Shown here in pieces: positions 21,986 through 33,694 of a stretch of 64,000 nucleotides of DNA. How positions within the stretch are numbered: the first letter of the stretch is position 1; each line of letters opens with the position of its first letter. Under the pieces are notes generated by a model that saw only the letters and a program-made list of their open reading frames with translations, did not search any database and was not told the DNA's origin. The stretch spans positions 2,604,001 to 2,668,000 of the forward strand of contig NC_059508.1 of NCBI RefSeq assembly GCF_914767665.1, in the 5' to 3' direction. The stretch is from Harmonia axyridis (lineage: Eukaryota; Arthropoda; Insecta; Coleoptera; Coccinellidae). The translations under genes and the position numbers were made by a program.

Positions 21986-22939
21986 AATTGTTTATTACAT
22001 ATTTTAGAAATATGCTCTTGGGAATTGTCAAGTCTCATAAGAAAAATCAGCAGTCTTGTGGATCCAGGTGGTTCTTGAAAACATCCACACACAACGAATT
22101 CAAACGTTTAATTTTTTAGGATTAAATAGTCGAAATATTATTTACACGAATCTAATATCTAGCTATTGGAGGATTGTAGTGGCCATGTAGAAAAAATGAA
22201 GGTTCATAAGAAATCAGAATATTCTTTATGAATTCCCTTTTCTTAATTTTTTTCTATCTTATGAGAGAAAACATTCACTCACAAAATTCCATTCACCTGA
22301 AAAAATCTTCTAGGAACATTTCTTGGAAAATCTGCAATTGTTGATCAGGCTAAACAAAACTAAATCGACCAACCACATCATCCGCTCTGCCAGCTTTCTA
22401 AAATCATTTCATAATATTCATTTTTTCTTCATGCGAATCCTTTTTTTCCGAATGAAAATTCTTACTCCCATGAAAGTCTGAGTGGAAATGAATCTACGCT
22501 ACGCACAATGGACATATCAGAGATGTAGATTTGCAGACATAGAGAACGTATTCTCCTCTTGTTGCTAATTGGACTTTCACTTATTGTGGAAGGCTAGAGC
22601 AATGGAAAGAGGGGAAAACGTTGTCCTTCTCCGTTTGGCTTTCGGCATTACCCATGCATCTCTTTCTAACCCATAAACTAACACATGATAAAACTTGCCA
22701 GCACTGTTTATACTGTTCTGTGGTTTTCATATTCTAATATTCTTCTTGAATATTCTATAGTTCTGATCATAGGCGTAACGAGAAGGTGTAACTGAAAACA
22801 TAACCGTCCTATATTTTTCGATATAAAAAATTTCGGGCAAGTTCAAAAGTCGGCTAATGGGAGATTCGTTTATTCTAACATCGCTTACTCGAACTTTTGA
22901 AAAATTCAGTATAAATGTTCTGGAAAGAATCGTTATATA
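21986..22939. other. No recognised feature
   Basis: Intron 2 sequence with no coding similarity and no repeat ends that I could pair. Confidence 0.4.
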
Positions 22940-23098
22940 CATAGGCGTTATGAGAGGGGTTTTTGGGGATAAAACCCTTCTCATTAATCAGAAAAAATTG
23001 AAAAAATTGTAAGTAACAATTTAAAAAAAAAATTGAAAGATTTTGCTTTTTCAAAATGAGGTTACCATATACCCCACCCCCCTTGAATTACGCCACTG
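22940..23098. mobile_element. Possible short MITE, gcgt/acgc ends
   Basis: Left part cataggcgttatgagagggg and right part ccccttgaattacgccactg are imperfect inverted ends around about 120 bp. Similar cagtggcg ends occur elsewhere in the window. No target duplication was confirmed. Confidence 0.35.
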
Positions 23099-23592
23099 GT
23101 TCTGATGATATTATCAGCTTGGAATTTCGATTGGAGCGGGAAGTTATTACATATATCAATACCAAAAAACTCCTTTGGTTTTCATGACACGGAAAATTCA
23201 ATTTTCTATGGTTCTAGTGCAGCGAAACTCTGCAGTTGTTCATTTCCATCGAATATACAGTTCTGAAATTTCAAAGGACCAAAACTACGGAACCCCTGGT
23301 CGGGTCATAACCATTAACGAACTTGAAGGCGGTATTTGAGATCAAACTCATTCTGAAACCTGAAAGTTTTCTGGGTATTTCGTTCAAACATTATCTTGGG
23401 ATGGACGGACAAAATCAAATTTGAGGATACATCAGTAAATCGAACCTTATCGTTGGAGACCATCCCCATCTAAAAATTCGAAACTTATAGTCATTGAGAT
23501 GAAGTGTGTAGTCGTTCATGAGAAACAGTCGATTACGAGTACACAACTAGTTTGCTTCCCAGTATTCATAACCTATTTTTGTTTATTTCCAG

Positions 23593-23711
23593 GAATTGAT
23601 CAAAACAGAAAGAGCTAGAGAACTTCATGATCAAAGGGTGGCAGAAGAGGATGCAGCAAGAGCTGAAGCATTGAAGAGTTTGACTAATTATGGAAATCAG
23701 CGAGCTTCTAT
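23593..23711 (+). CDS. Secreted protein gene, coding exon 3
   Basis: Residues 179-217 plus two bases of codon 218. The acceptor tatttccag ends at 23592 and the donor gtgagt starts at 23712. The translated segment is a highly charged predicted helix beginning ELIKTERARELHDQRVAEED. It ends on AT, and both candidate downstream exons (29496 and 42605) start with G, making Met218 in either case. That shared phase is what makes alternative splicing from this exon possible. Confidence 0.7.
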
Positions 23712-24184
23712 GTGAGTTTATCTCAATTAATACTAAAGGGTTTTCCATTCAAAGGTTTCATTTTAAATAGCCTTCTATTTAGTCAGTGGTCAATTATGAA
23801 TAAGTCATCTTTCGAAATTTGACAAGTGAAAACTACGCCATTATTAAAAATGGAACTATACCCGCTTCAACTACACATTGAAATTGTAAAAATTCCCTAC
23901 AAAAATGGTGAAAAAATTGCAGTCACAGTTCACAAAACTAAACCACTGTTGGGTCGTCGTGAAGCACCTTCTAGCTTCTAGGTCGGCAATAGTGAAACAG
24001 GTTGAAAAATTTGAGCTGTCAGGACAAGTTAATGATGTGAACTAGCCCATCTTACCACATCTTGAATCCCGCACTCTTCTCTGATAACCATATATATCTC
24101 ACTCAAAATGAAACCTTTTATTGAAAAACCCTTCATCTTCACCAAGAAATGTTTGAAATTTATGACGAAAGTATTAGGTGTCGT
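23712..24184 (+). other. Start of intron 3: no recognised element
   Basis: Non-coding; no repeat or coding similarity found before the mariner relic at 24185. Confidence 0.4.
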
Positions 24185-24680
24185 AAAAAGAAATCTTTAA
24201 TTTTCCAATAGATGTCTTTAGTTATCTCTATCTCGCGTTGTTTAAGTCCGATCGGGCACTAGATGGCGTCAGAAAGATGAGATTTCGTACTACAAAAACT
24301 TTTGTGATAGTTTTGTGATTAGTTGACTCGGTTTAGTTTGAGCGCGCGTCGAAGATGAACACTTGCATGGAGAAAATATTTAAGAGTTTTCCGATGTATG
24401 GGTACCACATGAGTAAGTAAACCTCATAGAACGAATTTCCATTTGAGAATCACCGCTGAATCGCAACAAAATAAACCCATTTATGAATCGGTTGGTGACT
24501 GGTGATGAAAAGTGGATCACTAACGACAACGTCAAGCAAAAACAGTTGTGGTTGAAATGCGGTGAGCTGACGGAAACGGTGTCTAAGATAGGATTGACGG
24601 CCAGGCAAGTTCTGGTGTGAGTGGCAGAGAATTATCTGCTATGAGCTGCTCGCTTACGGCACAACTGTTAACTCGGAACT
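24185..24680 (+). mobile_element. Cecropia-type mariner relic, internally deleted
   Basis: The 5' part (atctcgcgttgt, gatttcgtactac) matches the minus-strand copy at 30665-31258. It then jumps to NPFMNRLVTGDEKWI, the region of the first catalytic aspartate, followed by KQKQLWLKCGE. The wording resembles the Hsmar1/cecropia subfamily. The DNA-binding region and the second and third aspartates are lost, and stops follow. Confidence 0.75.
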
Positions 24681-24830
24681 CCCCCACTCCCCAGTGTGGG
24701 GGATATGATTTAACGCAAAATCACTTGGATTGCGACTGATTCCGTCGTGCACGCAGGTCGAGAGACTTCAGACCCGACTAACAGATCCCCCCACTACGCT
24801 TGCCAGCCGCCGTTCGCGATGACCAGATTT

Positions 24831-25330
24831 TTATTTGATAATGCACCCGGCACCGCACACATGTTCCGATTCTTCCACTGTTCCATTGAAGCCAGAGCGA
24901 CTTGGAGATTTGTACGCTAAATCCCATGGTTCCGAGTGATTTTTCCAAACCTTTATACAGTTGACTGCTGCTCGGAATAGCTCGGTAGTGTTCACATCAT
25001 ACCAGGTTCTGAGATTTTTCAACCATGAAATTCGTCTCCTTCCAAAACCCCGTTTTCCCATCACTTTGCCCTGCAATATGGTCTGCAGTAACTGAAATCT
25101 GTTTTCATTTCTCATTATGAGCCCAAGGTATTGGAGTTTCCGAATTTTCACAGTTTCCACCAACCTTCTGAGAACTTCCTGGTTAGTTATGTGATCTATC
25201 CACGATATCTTCAAGATCCTTCGATACAACCACATCTCGAATGCCTTGAGCTTCTTTGTTGTGGCTTGAGTGAGTGTCCACTATTCTACACCGTAGAACA
25301 AAATGGAAAAGACATAACAACGCAGGAGTC
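24831..25330 (-). mobile_element. RTE-like LINE, 3' fragment
   Basis: The minus strand reads LFYGVE, a stop, then WTLTQATTKKLKAFEMWLYR, ILKISWIDHITNQEVLRR, KIRKLQYLGLIMRNENRF and GKRGFGRRRISWLKNLRTWY. This is the highly recognisable C-terminal region after the reverse-transcriptase core of RTE-type insect LINEs. The polymerase motifs are absent. A nonsense codon replaces the residue after GVE. Confidence 0.8.
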
Positions 25331-25586
25331 TTATTTTGGTGTTGTGAAAATCTACTGCCTCAATTTTTTGCCAGAAGGAATGAAGGCTTCTATGGGAGAG
25401 GTACAATGATATTACCTTCAGAATGGCAACAAGTTATTGAAAACAACACGGTGCGCATATTTGACTCAAATCGAATCATTCTAACTATGGTAATTAAAGC
25501 CTTGTTTCTCATGCAAAAATAATGGATTTTTCACTTTATATTTTCAAATTACATCAATGGTTGTTTTTCACATAATACTCAAATAA
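25331..25586. other. No recognised feature
   Basis: Short non-coding spacer between the LINE fragment and the foldback element. Confidence 0.4.
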
Positions 25587-25595
25587 CACAGTACA

Positions 25596-26754
25596 GTGCA
25601 TCCCATTTTGGGTGAGACAGCCAGGTTTCTCGCTTGTTATTTAAGATAGAGCCTTGCGGTTTTCACGTTCCTGTCCTACTTTTTCGTGAAACTCAAGTTG
25701 GTCTAATCAGATTTTGCATAAATGTTTCCGTTCAAGAGATACAGGGCGATTCAAGAAATTGATACTTTTCGGACACCTCCTTTATCTCCGAAGTTATTAG
25801 AAATAATGCTGAGCTGAAAACTACATCTGAATCGGAATTCTGCGTAGAATCCAGAGACGTACTCAATATTTTTTTTCGGGGTATGGTTTTGAAGATTCAA
25901 CACAAACCTATATTTTTTTTAATGAAACACCATGTATATCATTACTTCGTTGAATTCGTTATTTTTTTCCCTTCAAAATGATGTATGATACTATGTAGGT
26001 AGGATGTTCAGAAATGTTAAAAAAACACTAAAACATCAAATAATGATGTTTTTTTGTTAATGGACAATGGATTTCCCATGTAAAAGAAGAATCAATAATA
26101 ATAACAATAATTCATAGCGATGATAGCTAGATCAGATTGGTTTTTTCCCTCCAATGCCTACTTGATAAAACAATGCTCCCAAATGCATAGAAGCCATAAT
26201 AACAACAAGGATGTTTGTATCATCAATGACCTTCTACTTTCAAAAATCGAAAGTAATAATCCCCTTATCAAAACATAGAAAATTCATGCCCATTTACAAA
26301 AAATCATCATTATTTGATGTTTTAGTGTTTTTTAAACATTTCTGAACATCCTACCTACATAGTATCATACATCATTTTGAAGGGAAAAAAATAACGAATT
26401 CAACAAAGTAATGATATATAGGATGTTCCATTAAAAAAAATATAAGTTTGTGTGGAATCTTCAAAACCATACCCCGAAAAAAAATATTGAGTACGCCACT
26501 GGATTCTACGCAGAATTCTGATTCAGATGTAGTTTTCAGCTCAGCATTATTTCTAATAACTTCGGAGATAAAGGAGGGGTCCGAAAATTATCAATTTCCA
26601 AAATCGCCCTGTATCTCTTGAACGGAAACAGTTATGCAAAATCTGATTAGACCAACTTGAGTTTCACGAAAAAGTAGGACAGGAACGTGAAAACCGCAAG
26701 GCTCTATCTTAAATAACAAGCGAGAAACCTGGCAGTCTCACCCAAAATGGGATG
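25596..26754. mobile_element. Foldback element with 9-bp target duplication
   Basis: A 1159-bp element with two inverted arms of about 480 bp (25596-26075 and 26290-26754) and a loop of about 215 bp. The ends are gtgcatccc and gggatg. The flanks are identical: cacagtaca at 25587-25595 and at 26755-26763. Arms this long with a 9-bp duplication fit a non-autonomous Mutator-like (MULE) or foldback element. An 8-bp duplication (acagtaca) would also be consistent and would point to hAT. No transposase is encoded. Confidence 0.85.
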
Positions 26755-26763
26755 CACAGTACA

Positions 26764-27275
26764 TGTTGATTCCCGGAAACCTGACGTTTTCGTAACAGGT
26801 AGTAAGGGTAGGGTCATTGCCTTCAGGAAGGAATGCCATTTCAGTAACAGTGGATAGTGGACCGTGCAACATCGCATGTTGTGTTCATTCGCAGAAATGA
26901 CACGATTATTACAGTACAGCGCCTCTTCCGTAAATAATTGAATGTTGGACGGCATGGGTATATTCCTAGCCGCAATGCAATCCTGAAATTGTCTGAAAAC
27001 GATAACATTCAACTCACTAATGACGAATTCCTGCTCGAATTTGATATTGGCCTGCAGTCCGAAAACTCATTGTCACTCGAACGAGAGGACCTAGAATCTT
27101 GTAATTTTCAGGATATGTTCGGATCTCAAATTCTGCGGTAAGGAAGGGTTCATACCACGTGGCATTCTTGTGAACTGCCAAAGTTCACCTACTCCTCTAT
27201 CCCCAGCGTTTTTGAGATTCCGCCACTTTCAGGACGAATAAAGCAATCTCAAGCCTCTGATTTACCGTCTTTTTC
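26764..27275. other. No recognised feature
   Basis: An open frame at 26938-27141 (+) is acidic and unassigned. Nothing supports it as a gene. Confidence 0.35.
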
Positions 27276-27277
27276 TA

Positions 27278-28563
27278 AAGGGCGTTTTTTTTAGAGCTAT
27301 AGAACTTTAAATTGCAATAAAACAACGATGGATTATTCGATTGACATGAATTTTATTTATCTGCAAAATAATCTTGTGGCATTACATTTTAAATATGATT
27401 TCTGGCATATGACCGCCACGGCTGGCTCGGATGTAGTCCAATCTGGACGTCCAATTTTCGATGACTTTTTTCAACATTTATGGCCGTATATCGGCAATAA
27501 CACGGCGAATGTTGTCTTCCAAATGGTCAAGGGTGCCTTATCCGCATAGACCAATGACTTTACATATCTCCACAGAAAGTAGCCTAGCGGTGTTAAATCA
27601 CAAGATCTTGGAGGTCCAAATCCACAGGTCCAAATCGTGAAATTAGGAGGTCACCAAACGTGTTTTTCGATAAATCGATTGTGGCACGAGCTGTGTGACA
27701 TGTTGCGCCGTCTTGTTGGAACCACAGCTCTTGAACATCATGGTTGTTCAATTCAGGAATGAAAGAGTTAGTAATCATGGCTCTATACCGATCACCATTG
27801 AGTGTAACGTTCTGGCCATCATCGTTTTTGAAGAAGTACGGACCAATGATTCCACCAGCCCATAAAGCGCACCAAACAGTCAGTTTTTCTGGATGTAACG
27901 GTGTTTCGACATATACTTGAGGATTAGCTTCACTCAAAATGCGGCAGTTTTGTTTGTTGACGTAGCCATTCAACCAGAAGTGCGCTTCATCGCTAAACAA
28001 AATTCGCTTATGAAAATTGGGAACAAATGCAATCTCATTTTGGGCCCATTCGACGAATCTACGCCTTACTTGATGATCGTTTGGCTTCAATTCTTGAACG
28101 AATTGAATTCTGTAAGCACGCAAACCAAGATCCTTCCGCAAAAGTGGATGGACACAGATCCAATTCCTGTGCTCGATGTCGGATAGACTCATTGGGGTCT
28201 TCCTCAATGCTACGCTCTGCAGCAGCAATAGCTTCTTCTGTACGCACCGTACGGCGTCTCTGGGGATGCGAGTTATCAATAAGAGTAAACGTTGTGCGAA
28301 AACGTTCCATGGTTAATCGAATTAACTGCTCTGATTGACGATTTTATCGACGATAAAATGGACCCAGTGCTCGATACGTATTCCGCACAGAACCATTATT
28401 TTCGAAATAAAATTGCACTATTTGCAAGCGTTGTTCAGGCGTGAGTCTATTCATGATGAATTCCAAACCAAACTGAGTATAAATCACTTGACAGCTGTTA
28501 AATCGGTCGCCATCTTGAACAGTAATGCCAACCTAAAGTTATATACCTCGGAAAAAACACCCT
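27278..28563 (-). mobile_element. DD41D Tc1/mariner-superfamily element, copy 1
   Basis: Ends are aagggcgtttttt on the left and the inverted ggaaaaaacaccc on the right, flanked by TA. The minus-strand coding region starts at the ATG at 28452-28454 (MNRLTPEQRLQIVQFYFENN) and would end at 27382. The helix-turn-helix region and the catalytic blocks FSDEAHFWLNGYVNKQNCRI and WFQQDGATCHTARATIDL are clear. Frameshifts occur between the DNA-binding region and the core (28059-28310 is in another frame) and again after FGPVD. The last catalytic block is therefore out of frame, and this copy cannot make full-length transposase. Confidence 0.85.
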
Positions 28564-29495
28564 ATACAACATGTAGGAATTCAAAATATGTTTTTACGTC
28601 TTTATTTTCAATTTCAGAAGAAGCGTGATTTCAATTTTTGACAAGACTTTCAGTATAATATTTGCATGTTGAAAATCATACAGTAGGTGGTCCTACGAAA
28701 ACTTAACAACACGATTTTCCGACTTTAAAATGAAAATGTGGAAAATCGCTAGGACCCAATAATTTCTGATTCGATGGGAAACAACTTTTCCGCTCTTCGC
28801 ATCCTCGTAACTGATTACAATCCTTTGATTTTGGATAGGGATGAGGGTTATTGCGACACCTCATTTTGAAGATCTTATCGAGTTCTATCTTAACCTGAAA
28901 GTTCGCTTCATAATTCCCATCCGAACGAAATGGCAGGTAAACTAGTGTTTCGTGATCTTCTTATAAACACCCTATACATTTTTGGTTCAAACCGCGAACA
29001 GCCTTATAATACTACGTATTTGCAAAATCGAAATAGAAGAAAATTTTTTTGAAAGAAGCTTGTTGTAGAGTTATAGAGATCTGACAATATTTTAGGGAGA
29101 AAGATCATTGTCTCAAAACCCAATATGCCAATTTTCAGCTCAAAATTATGATTAGTTTTCAATAAACGTCTAATAGGCCATACCGGGAATCACCCTGTAT
29201 GACAGCATATGAGAAATAACTCATCATGTAAATTGAAGTAGGTATATTCCAGCATCAAATTCCAACTAACTTCATTACATTGAAACGAACTCCCCCTAAA
29301 AAAAAACTGAATGTTCATCCAAATCCATAAATATTCTTCAAAGGAAAACTCTCGCGGTCGCTTTCAGTTCTAAATGAATCCATTCATAACTTTTTGCTAT
29401 AAATGGAGTAGGAAAATGAAATCCTCAAAGCAGTTTATCGGAATTGAATACAGAGATGAGATGAAAATTTAATGTAATCCCTTTGTATTGTGCAG
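28564..29495 (+). other. Intron 3 sequence, no recognised element
   Basis: Contains a typical transposon-end word, tcaccctgtatgac, near 29200, but no matching end was found. It ends at the pyrimidine-containing acceptor tgtattgtgcag (29484-29495). Confidence 0.4.
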
Positions 29496-29904
29496 GTTGA
29501 ATTCACCAGATGGTTTCATTCAACTATTCGTCGAAGAAATTGAATGGCATAAGCCTGTTTACCAGAATTCATTATTATCGGCATGTTGTCTACTTCTCGT
29601 ATTCATAGAGAGGGAAATGTGGGAATTATGTCAAGGACAAGGCATTCAATGTTTATTTTTCCTCGAACCCGTAGTTGTTCGCGATGTTAATCCCTCTTTG
29701 GGTAGAATTTATTTGGAATTCCATCGAAGTGAGCAGTATAATAGTTCACCTATTTTTGCAGATCGGTTTTCATTTCATGGTCTCAAAAATTTCCACTCAA
29801 TGATGACGAATCCGTCCTCAAATTCGATCCAGTCCGTTCGTTTTGATAGTGTTATCACACAATTAATCGACAACTCAAGCAGAATTTCGGAAAGAATTGC
29901 CTAA
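29496..29904 (+). CDS. Candidate alternative 3' terminal exon
   Basis: Following acceptor tgtattgtgcag, the first base completes codon 218 (Met) of the exon 3 frame. The frame then stays open for 135 codons to a stop at 29902-29904. It begins LNSPDGFIQLFVEEIEWHKP and includes a hydrophobic, cysteine-containing stretch (SLLSACCLLLVFIE), then CQGQGIQCLFFLEPVVV. AATAAA follows at 30271 and 30347. If used, the product is 353 residues with a wholly different C-terminus from the 293-residue form. No similarity was recognised. An open frame this long in AT-rich DNA, with the right phase, is suggestive but not proof. Confidence 0.4.
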
Positions 29905-30251
29905 TAATTCTGTAGCAAGAGAAAAACCAATTGAGATCAAATCATCATTATCAATCGTTATCACATCATCACATTATCACGTCATCACATTATCACATCA
30001 TCACATTATCATTATCACGTCATCACATTATCATTATCACATCATCACATTATTATTATCACATCATCACATTATCATTATCACATCATCACATTATCAT
30101 TATCACATCATCACATTATCATTATCACATTATCATTATCAAATCATCATATTATCGCATTATTTTTCATCATTATCAACTTATTGGCAACTCAAGCAGA
30201 ATATCTAAAAAAAATATACCTAATAATTCTGTAGCAAGAGAAAAACCGATT
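29877..30251. repeat. TCATTA minisatellite between two direct repeats
   Basis: About 220 bp (29940-30170) of catcacattatcattat-type repeats of variable period. They are bracketed by two copies of a roughly 60-bp segment containing taataattctgtagcaagag, at about 29877-29935 and 30188-30251. The left copy overlaps the end of the candidate terminal exon. Open frames across it (HYHIIT repeats) are products of the repeat, not genes. Confidence 0.8.
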
Positions 30252-30270
30252 GCAATTTCAACCTTTATGC

Positions 30271-30352
30271 AATAAATTAAAATTAATTTTTTTTCTGGAA
30301 TATTTTGTAGCTCATCATTTATACGTCATATTCTGTTTGATTTGTTAATAAA
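30271..30352 (+). promoter_or_regulatory. Two AATAAA polyadenylation-type signals
   Basis: AATAAA at 30271-30276 and 30347-30352, 367 and 443 bp after the stop of the candidate alternative terminal exon. They suit a transcript ending here. Such hexamers are common in AT-rich DNA, so this is weak support. Confidence 0.3.
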
Positions 30353-30664
30353 GTTCATCAATAAAGTGAAATATCCTAAAATTCAGTCAAAAAAAATGGT
30401 TCAGTTCATGTCGGTGATTTTCTCGTTTTGTTATCAAACGATTGATTCGCGATACTTTCTCAACAGCATATATTTGCTTGTATGAATTTGACAATTGAAG
30501 CACATTTGTGTGTTAAAGAAGAAAGGAGGATGAATACTGAAACAACCCAAATACAAAACTTATTTCAATAAATAATTTCACGAATATCCATGAAAATTTA
30601 ATAGATGGATTCTGGTATTATTAATTCTGAAATCGGATCTCTGAAAATGAGGTGAGCACTAGCG

Positions 30665-31258
30665 TGAAGTCGGGAGCTTTTGAGCGTTGATTCATCTATT
30701 CGCATATTGCATCCTTGGAGACCACCTTTATACCTACATAAAGCGTTAACTCGTGTGGTACCCACATATCTTGAAACCAGCCTTATGCAAATTGTTCCAA
30801 AGGGTTTTTTCTGCAATCTTTTGATCTTGGACAATCAAAACAGTGCGGACATGACTTTCCATAATGTTATCAACATTTTCGAAAAATGGCCTTCCATTGC
30901 TTGTTGCATCTCTGACATCGAAATCACCGGGACGGAATTGACGAAACCAAAATTGCGCGTGATTGACTGTTACAGTATCAGGACCATAAACACTATTTAT
31001 ATTTCCAGTCGCCTAACTTGCATTTTCGCCTTTTTCGAAAAAAAGAACTGTAAAATATAGCGTATTTTCTCTTAGCACGTGTCCATTTTTGACGGGCGCT
31101 CGAACTAATTCGAGTCATTAATCACAGAAATGTCAGAAAAGTTTTTGTAGTACGCCAGTACGAAATCTCGTCTTTCTAACGCCATTCAAGTGGAACCCGA
31201 TCGGACTTATACAACGCGAGATATAGATAATTAAAGCCATCTATTGAATGAATAATGG
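30665..31258 (-). mobile_element. Cecropia-type mariner, 5' half
   Basis: The minus strand gives EKIRYILQFFF, then FRQFRPGDFDVRDATSNGRP, FFENVDNIMESHVRTV and KTLWNNLHKAGFKICGYHTS, with frame changes and stops. This is the DNA-binding half of a Hsmar1/cecropia-like mariner. The 5' untranslated part matches 24185-24330. The catalytic half is missing from about 30665. Confidence 0.75.
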
Positions 31259-32699
31259 AATTCTTATTACTTACTAGACCACCCAATATTAATTTTGAAA
31301 TCGGTTATCTGAAAATGAGGCTAGGTCAGGTGACCAGCCGGCCACCTGTTGGGACATGACTTCAGAAAAATATCAAGTATGCTTAATTTTTGGGATGGTT
31401 ATTTTCAGCTCTATCGAAATATTTAGAAATAAACGGGGTGTCCCATATTAAAAAAAATTCAACAGTGATATGTCATGAAATATAACTTAGCGGGAAATTC
31501 ATTTAACGTCATTGAATTTTACGTAAAAAATTGCTGCAAGAAGGCAGAATATTATGTAACCCTATGCAGTTGCGGTTTTCGCCAATGAGTTTCTCATGAA
31601 AATTCTAAACATCAGTTTTCGTCTGCCTAGTATAAAAATAGGACTTCCCATGCAATTTAGCCCACCTATTTATAGCCTCTTACCTCATCTATTCTTCTCA
31701 TTAAATAAATAAATAAATTCTTGAATTTTGTAAGACTCTAGTAATGCTATCAGCACAGAATTTTGCAAAAGGTTTGAATGGGTCATTGAATGCAAACTTC
31801 CAATGCGGTCCGATCTGTCACTAAAACATTAATTATTTTTTCGATATAGGGTAATTTTTTTAAAGGCTCCTCGAATTTCTCATGGTTCAGCACGTGGCTT
31901 CAAGTTGTCAATCTATATCCAACTAAACATTTTCATCTCAATGGAATATGCAGTTTTCAAATTAACAGGTCAAAAAATCCGGAACGGCCATATTGACAGA
32001 ACCTTTGCCGAATTTTTCCCAAAACCTAACCTAGCCATACCCTCCATATTTCAAATTCCTAGGTTCGAAATTTGTCGTGTGACGGACCTTATCGTCCACG
32101 AACATTCCCGACTCAAAATTCGAAAATTACGGACATTGTAACGAAATGACGAGATTTCCATAAATGCTAGTTGCCATCTATCGAAACGTGCTTAATTCTG
32201 TATTGCCTACGCGGATAGTACGTGGTATTTTCAGCGTTTAATTAATTTTGGAAATCCCATAATTGTTTCCGCGAAATTAATTAAACTGGTTAGAGGTCAG
32301 TGTATCGAAATTAGATCAAAATTCCTGGAATGTGCATAATAATTTAGCAATTAAACCTTGGTTACGCAACACGCAGAGCTAGGCTAGGTATTTCGGCGAA
32401 TCTTATCCTACACTTGTGCAAATAGGTTTAAGAGATAGTTTCTCCCCTATGGAATACAGAAATTAGCACATGCTCTGCATGGGATGGTGAGATACGTGTA
32501 TATTCTTCGTCACATCATAAACTTGACGAATTAAGCAAGAGCCAATTCTCGTATGTCAACTTCATGAATTAAATTATAGGAGGCGGATATAGCAGATGAA
32601 AGTACCCTCCTAAGAGAGAATTTCCAACACTAAATTTTTGTAATGAAAATTTTCAGCGAAAAATTGAGCTCCATTTCCGTCAAGTTGTCGAATAATACA
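31259..32699. other. No recognised feature
   Basis: Contains a ggggtgtcccatatt word near 31436 that resembles transposon ends elsewhere in the window, and a short ataaataaataaat run near 31706. No coding similarity was found. Confidence 0.4.
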
Positions 32700-33690
32700 T
32701 AGGCGTACGACTTTGCATCCACCGTTTTATTTTCCGGAATTCGAGGCTTTATTGTAAGAAACTGGTAACATTTATGATTCAAAGTATTGTCTATCGCTGG
32801 CCACCACTTTCTCCCATCTTTCGGGCAGCGTACGAATCCCGCGTTGAAAAAACTGGTCATCATCTGAAGCGATCCACAAATCGGTCCAATTCTTTACTTC
32901 CTCATAAGACCGGAAGTGCTGGTCAGCCCGGCCGTGTGGCATTGATCGAAACAACTGATAGTCCGAGGAAGCAACGTCTGGAGAATACCGCGGGTGGGGT
33001 AGGACTTCCCATTTCAACGTTTCCAAGTATGTCTTGTCCACTTTCGCAACATGGGGTCGAGCATTGTCATGCTGTGAAATCACTTTATCAGGTCTCTCGT
33101 TGTATTGCGGCGGTTTGTCTTTCAATGCTCGGCTCAAACGCATTAATTGCGTTCGATAAGGATCGCCTGTGATTGTTTCCCTCGGTTTCAACAACTCATG
33201 ATACAATCTGCCGAGCTGGTCCCACCAAATACTGAGCATGACCTTGGAACCGTGAATATTCGGTTTGGCCGTCGACGTGGAAGAATGGCCGGAATATCCC
33301 CATGATTTTCTGCGCTTGGTATTATCGTTATCAACCCATTTATCGTCTCCAGTCACAATGCGATGCAGAAATCCCTTTTGTCTTTGCCCTGCAAGCAGCT
33401 GTTCACAAGCAAATAAACACTGTTCAACATCTCCCGCATACAACTCGTATGGCACCTGTAATTCTGCTCTCTTCCCCCGCCATGCTGGTCTTTGACATCA
33501 AAATCACCATTCTTGAAGCGTTGAAACCACTCTCGGTACGTTCTTCCACTAGTGGTCTCACCATAGGTATTTGAGAGCATTCGATGAGCCTCAGACGCAA
33601 ATTTCTTTATATTAAAGCAGAAAATTAAAACCTCTCGCAAATTACGAGAATTTGGCTCGTAAGCTGATACGTTTAATCGAGCCACAACGA
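32700..33690 (-). mobile_element. Mauritiana-like mariner with intact catalytic half
   Basis: The 3' terminal repeat is at 32700 (taggcgtacgactttgc). The frame 32772-33455 is open for 227 residues and holds all three catalytic aspartates: FLHRIVTGDDKW, SQHDNARPHVAK and YSPDVASSDYQLFRSM (DD34D spacing by family alignment), ending SDRQYFES. The N-terminal part (SAYEPNSRNLREVLIFCFNI through FKNGDFDVKDQHGGGRE) is in another frame, and the linker helix-turn-helix between GGGRE and YELY is deleted. The catalytic domain is therefore complete but the protein lacks its second DNA-binding module. Confidence 0.85.
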
Positions 33691-33694
33691 CCCC

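Noticed and set aside
26938..27141. Acidic 67-codon plus-strand frame
   Set aside because: No similarity recognised and no splice or promoter context. Not enough to call a gene.
29897..30275. Two overlapping frames rich in HYHIIT repeats
   Set aside because: Direct translation of the tcattatcac minisatellite; not a protein gene.
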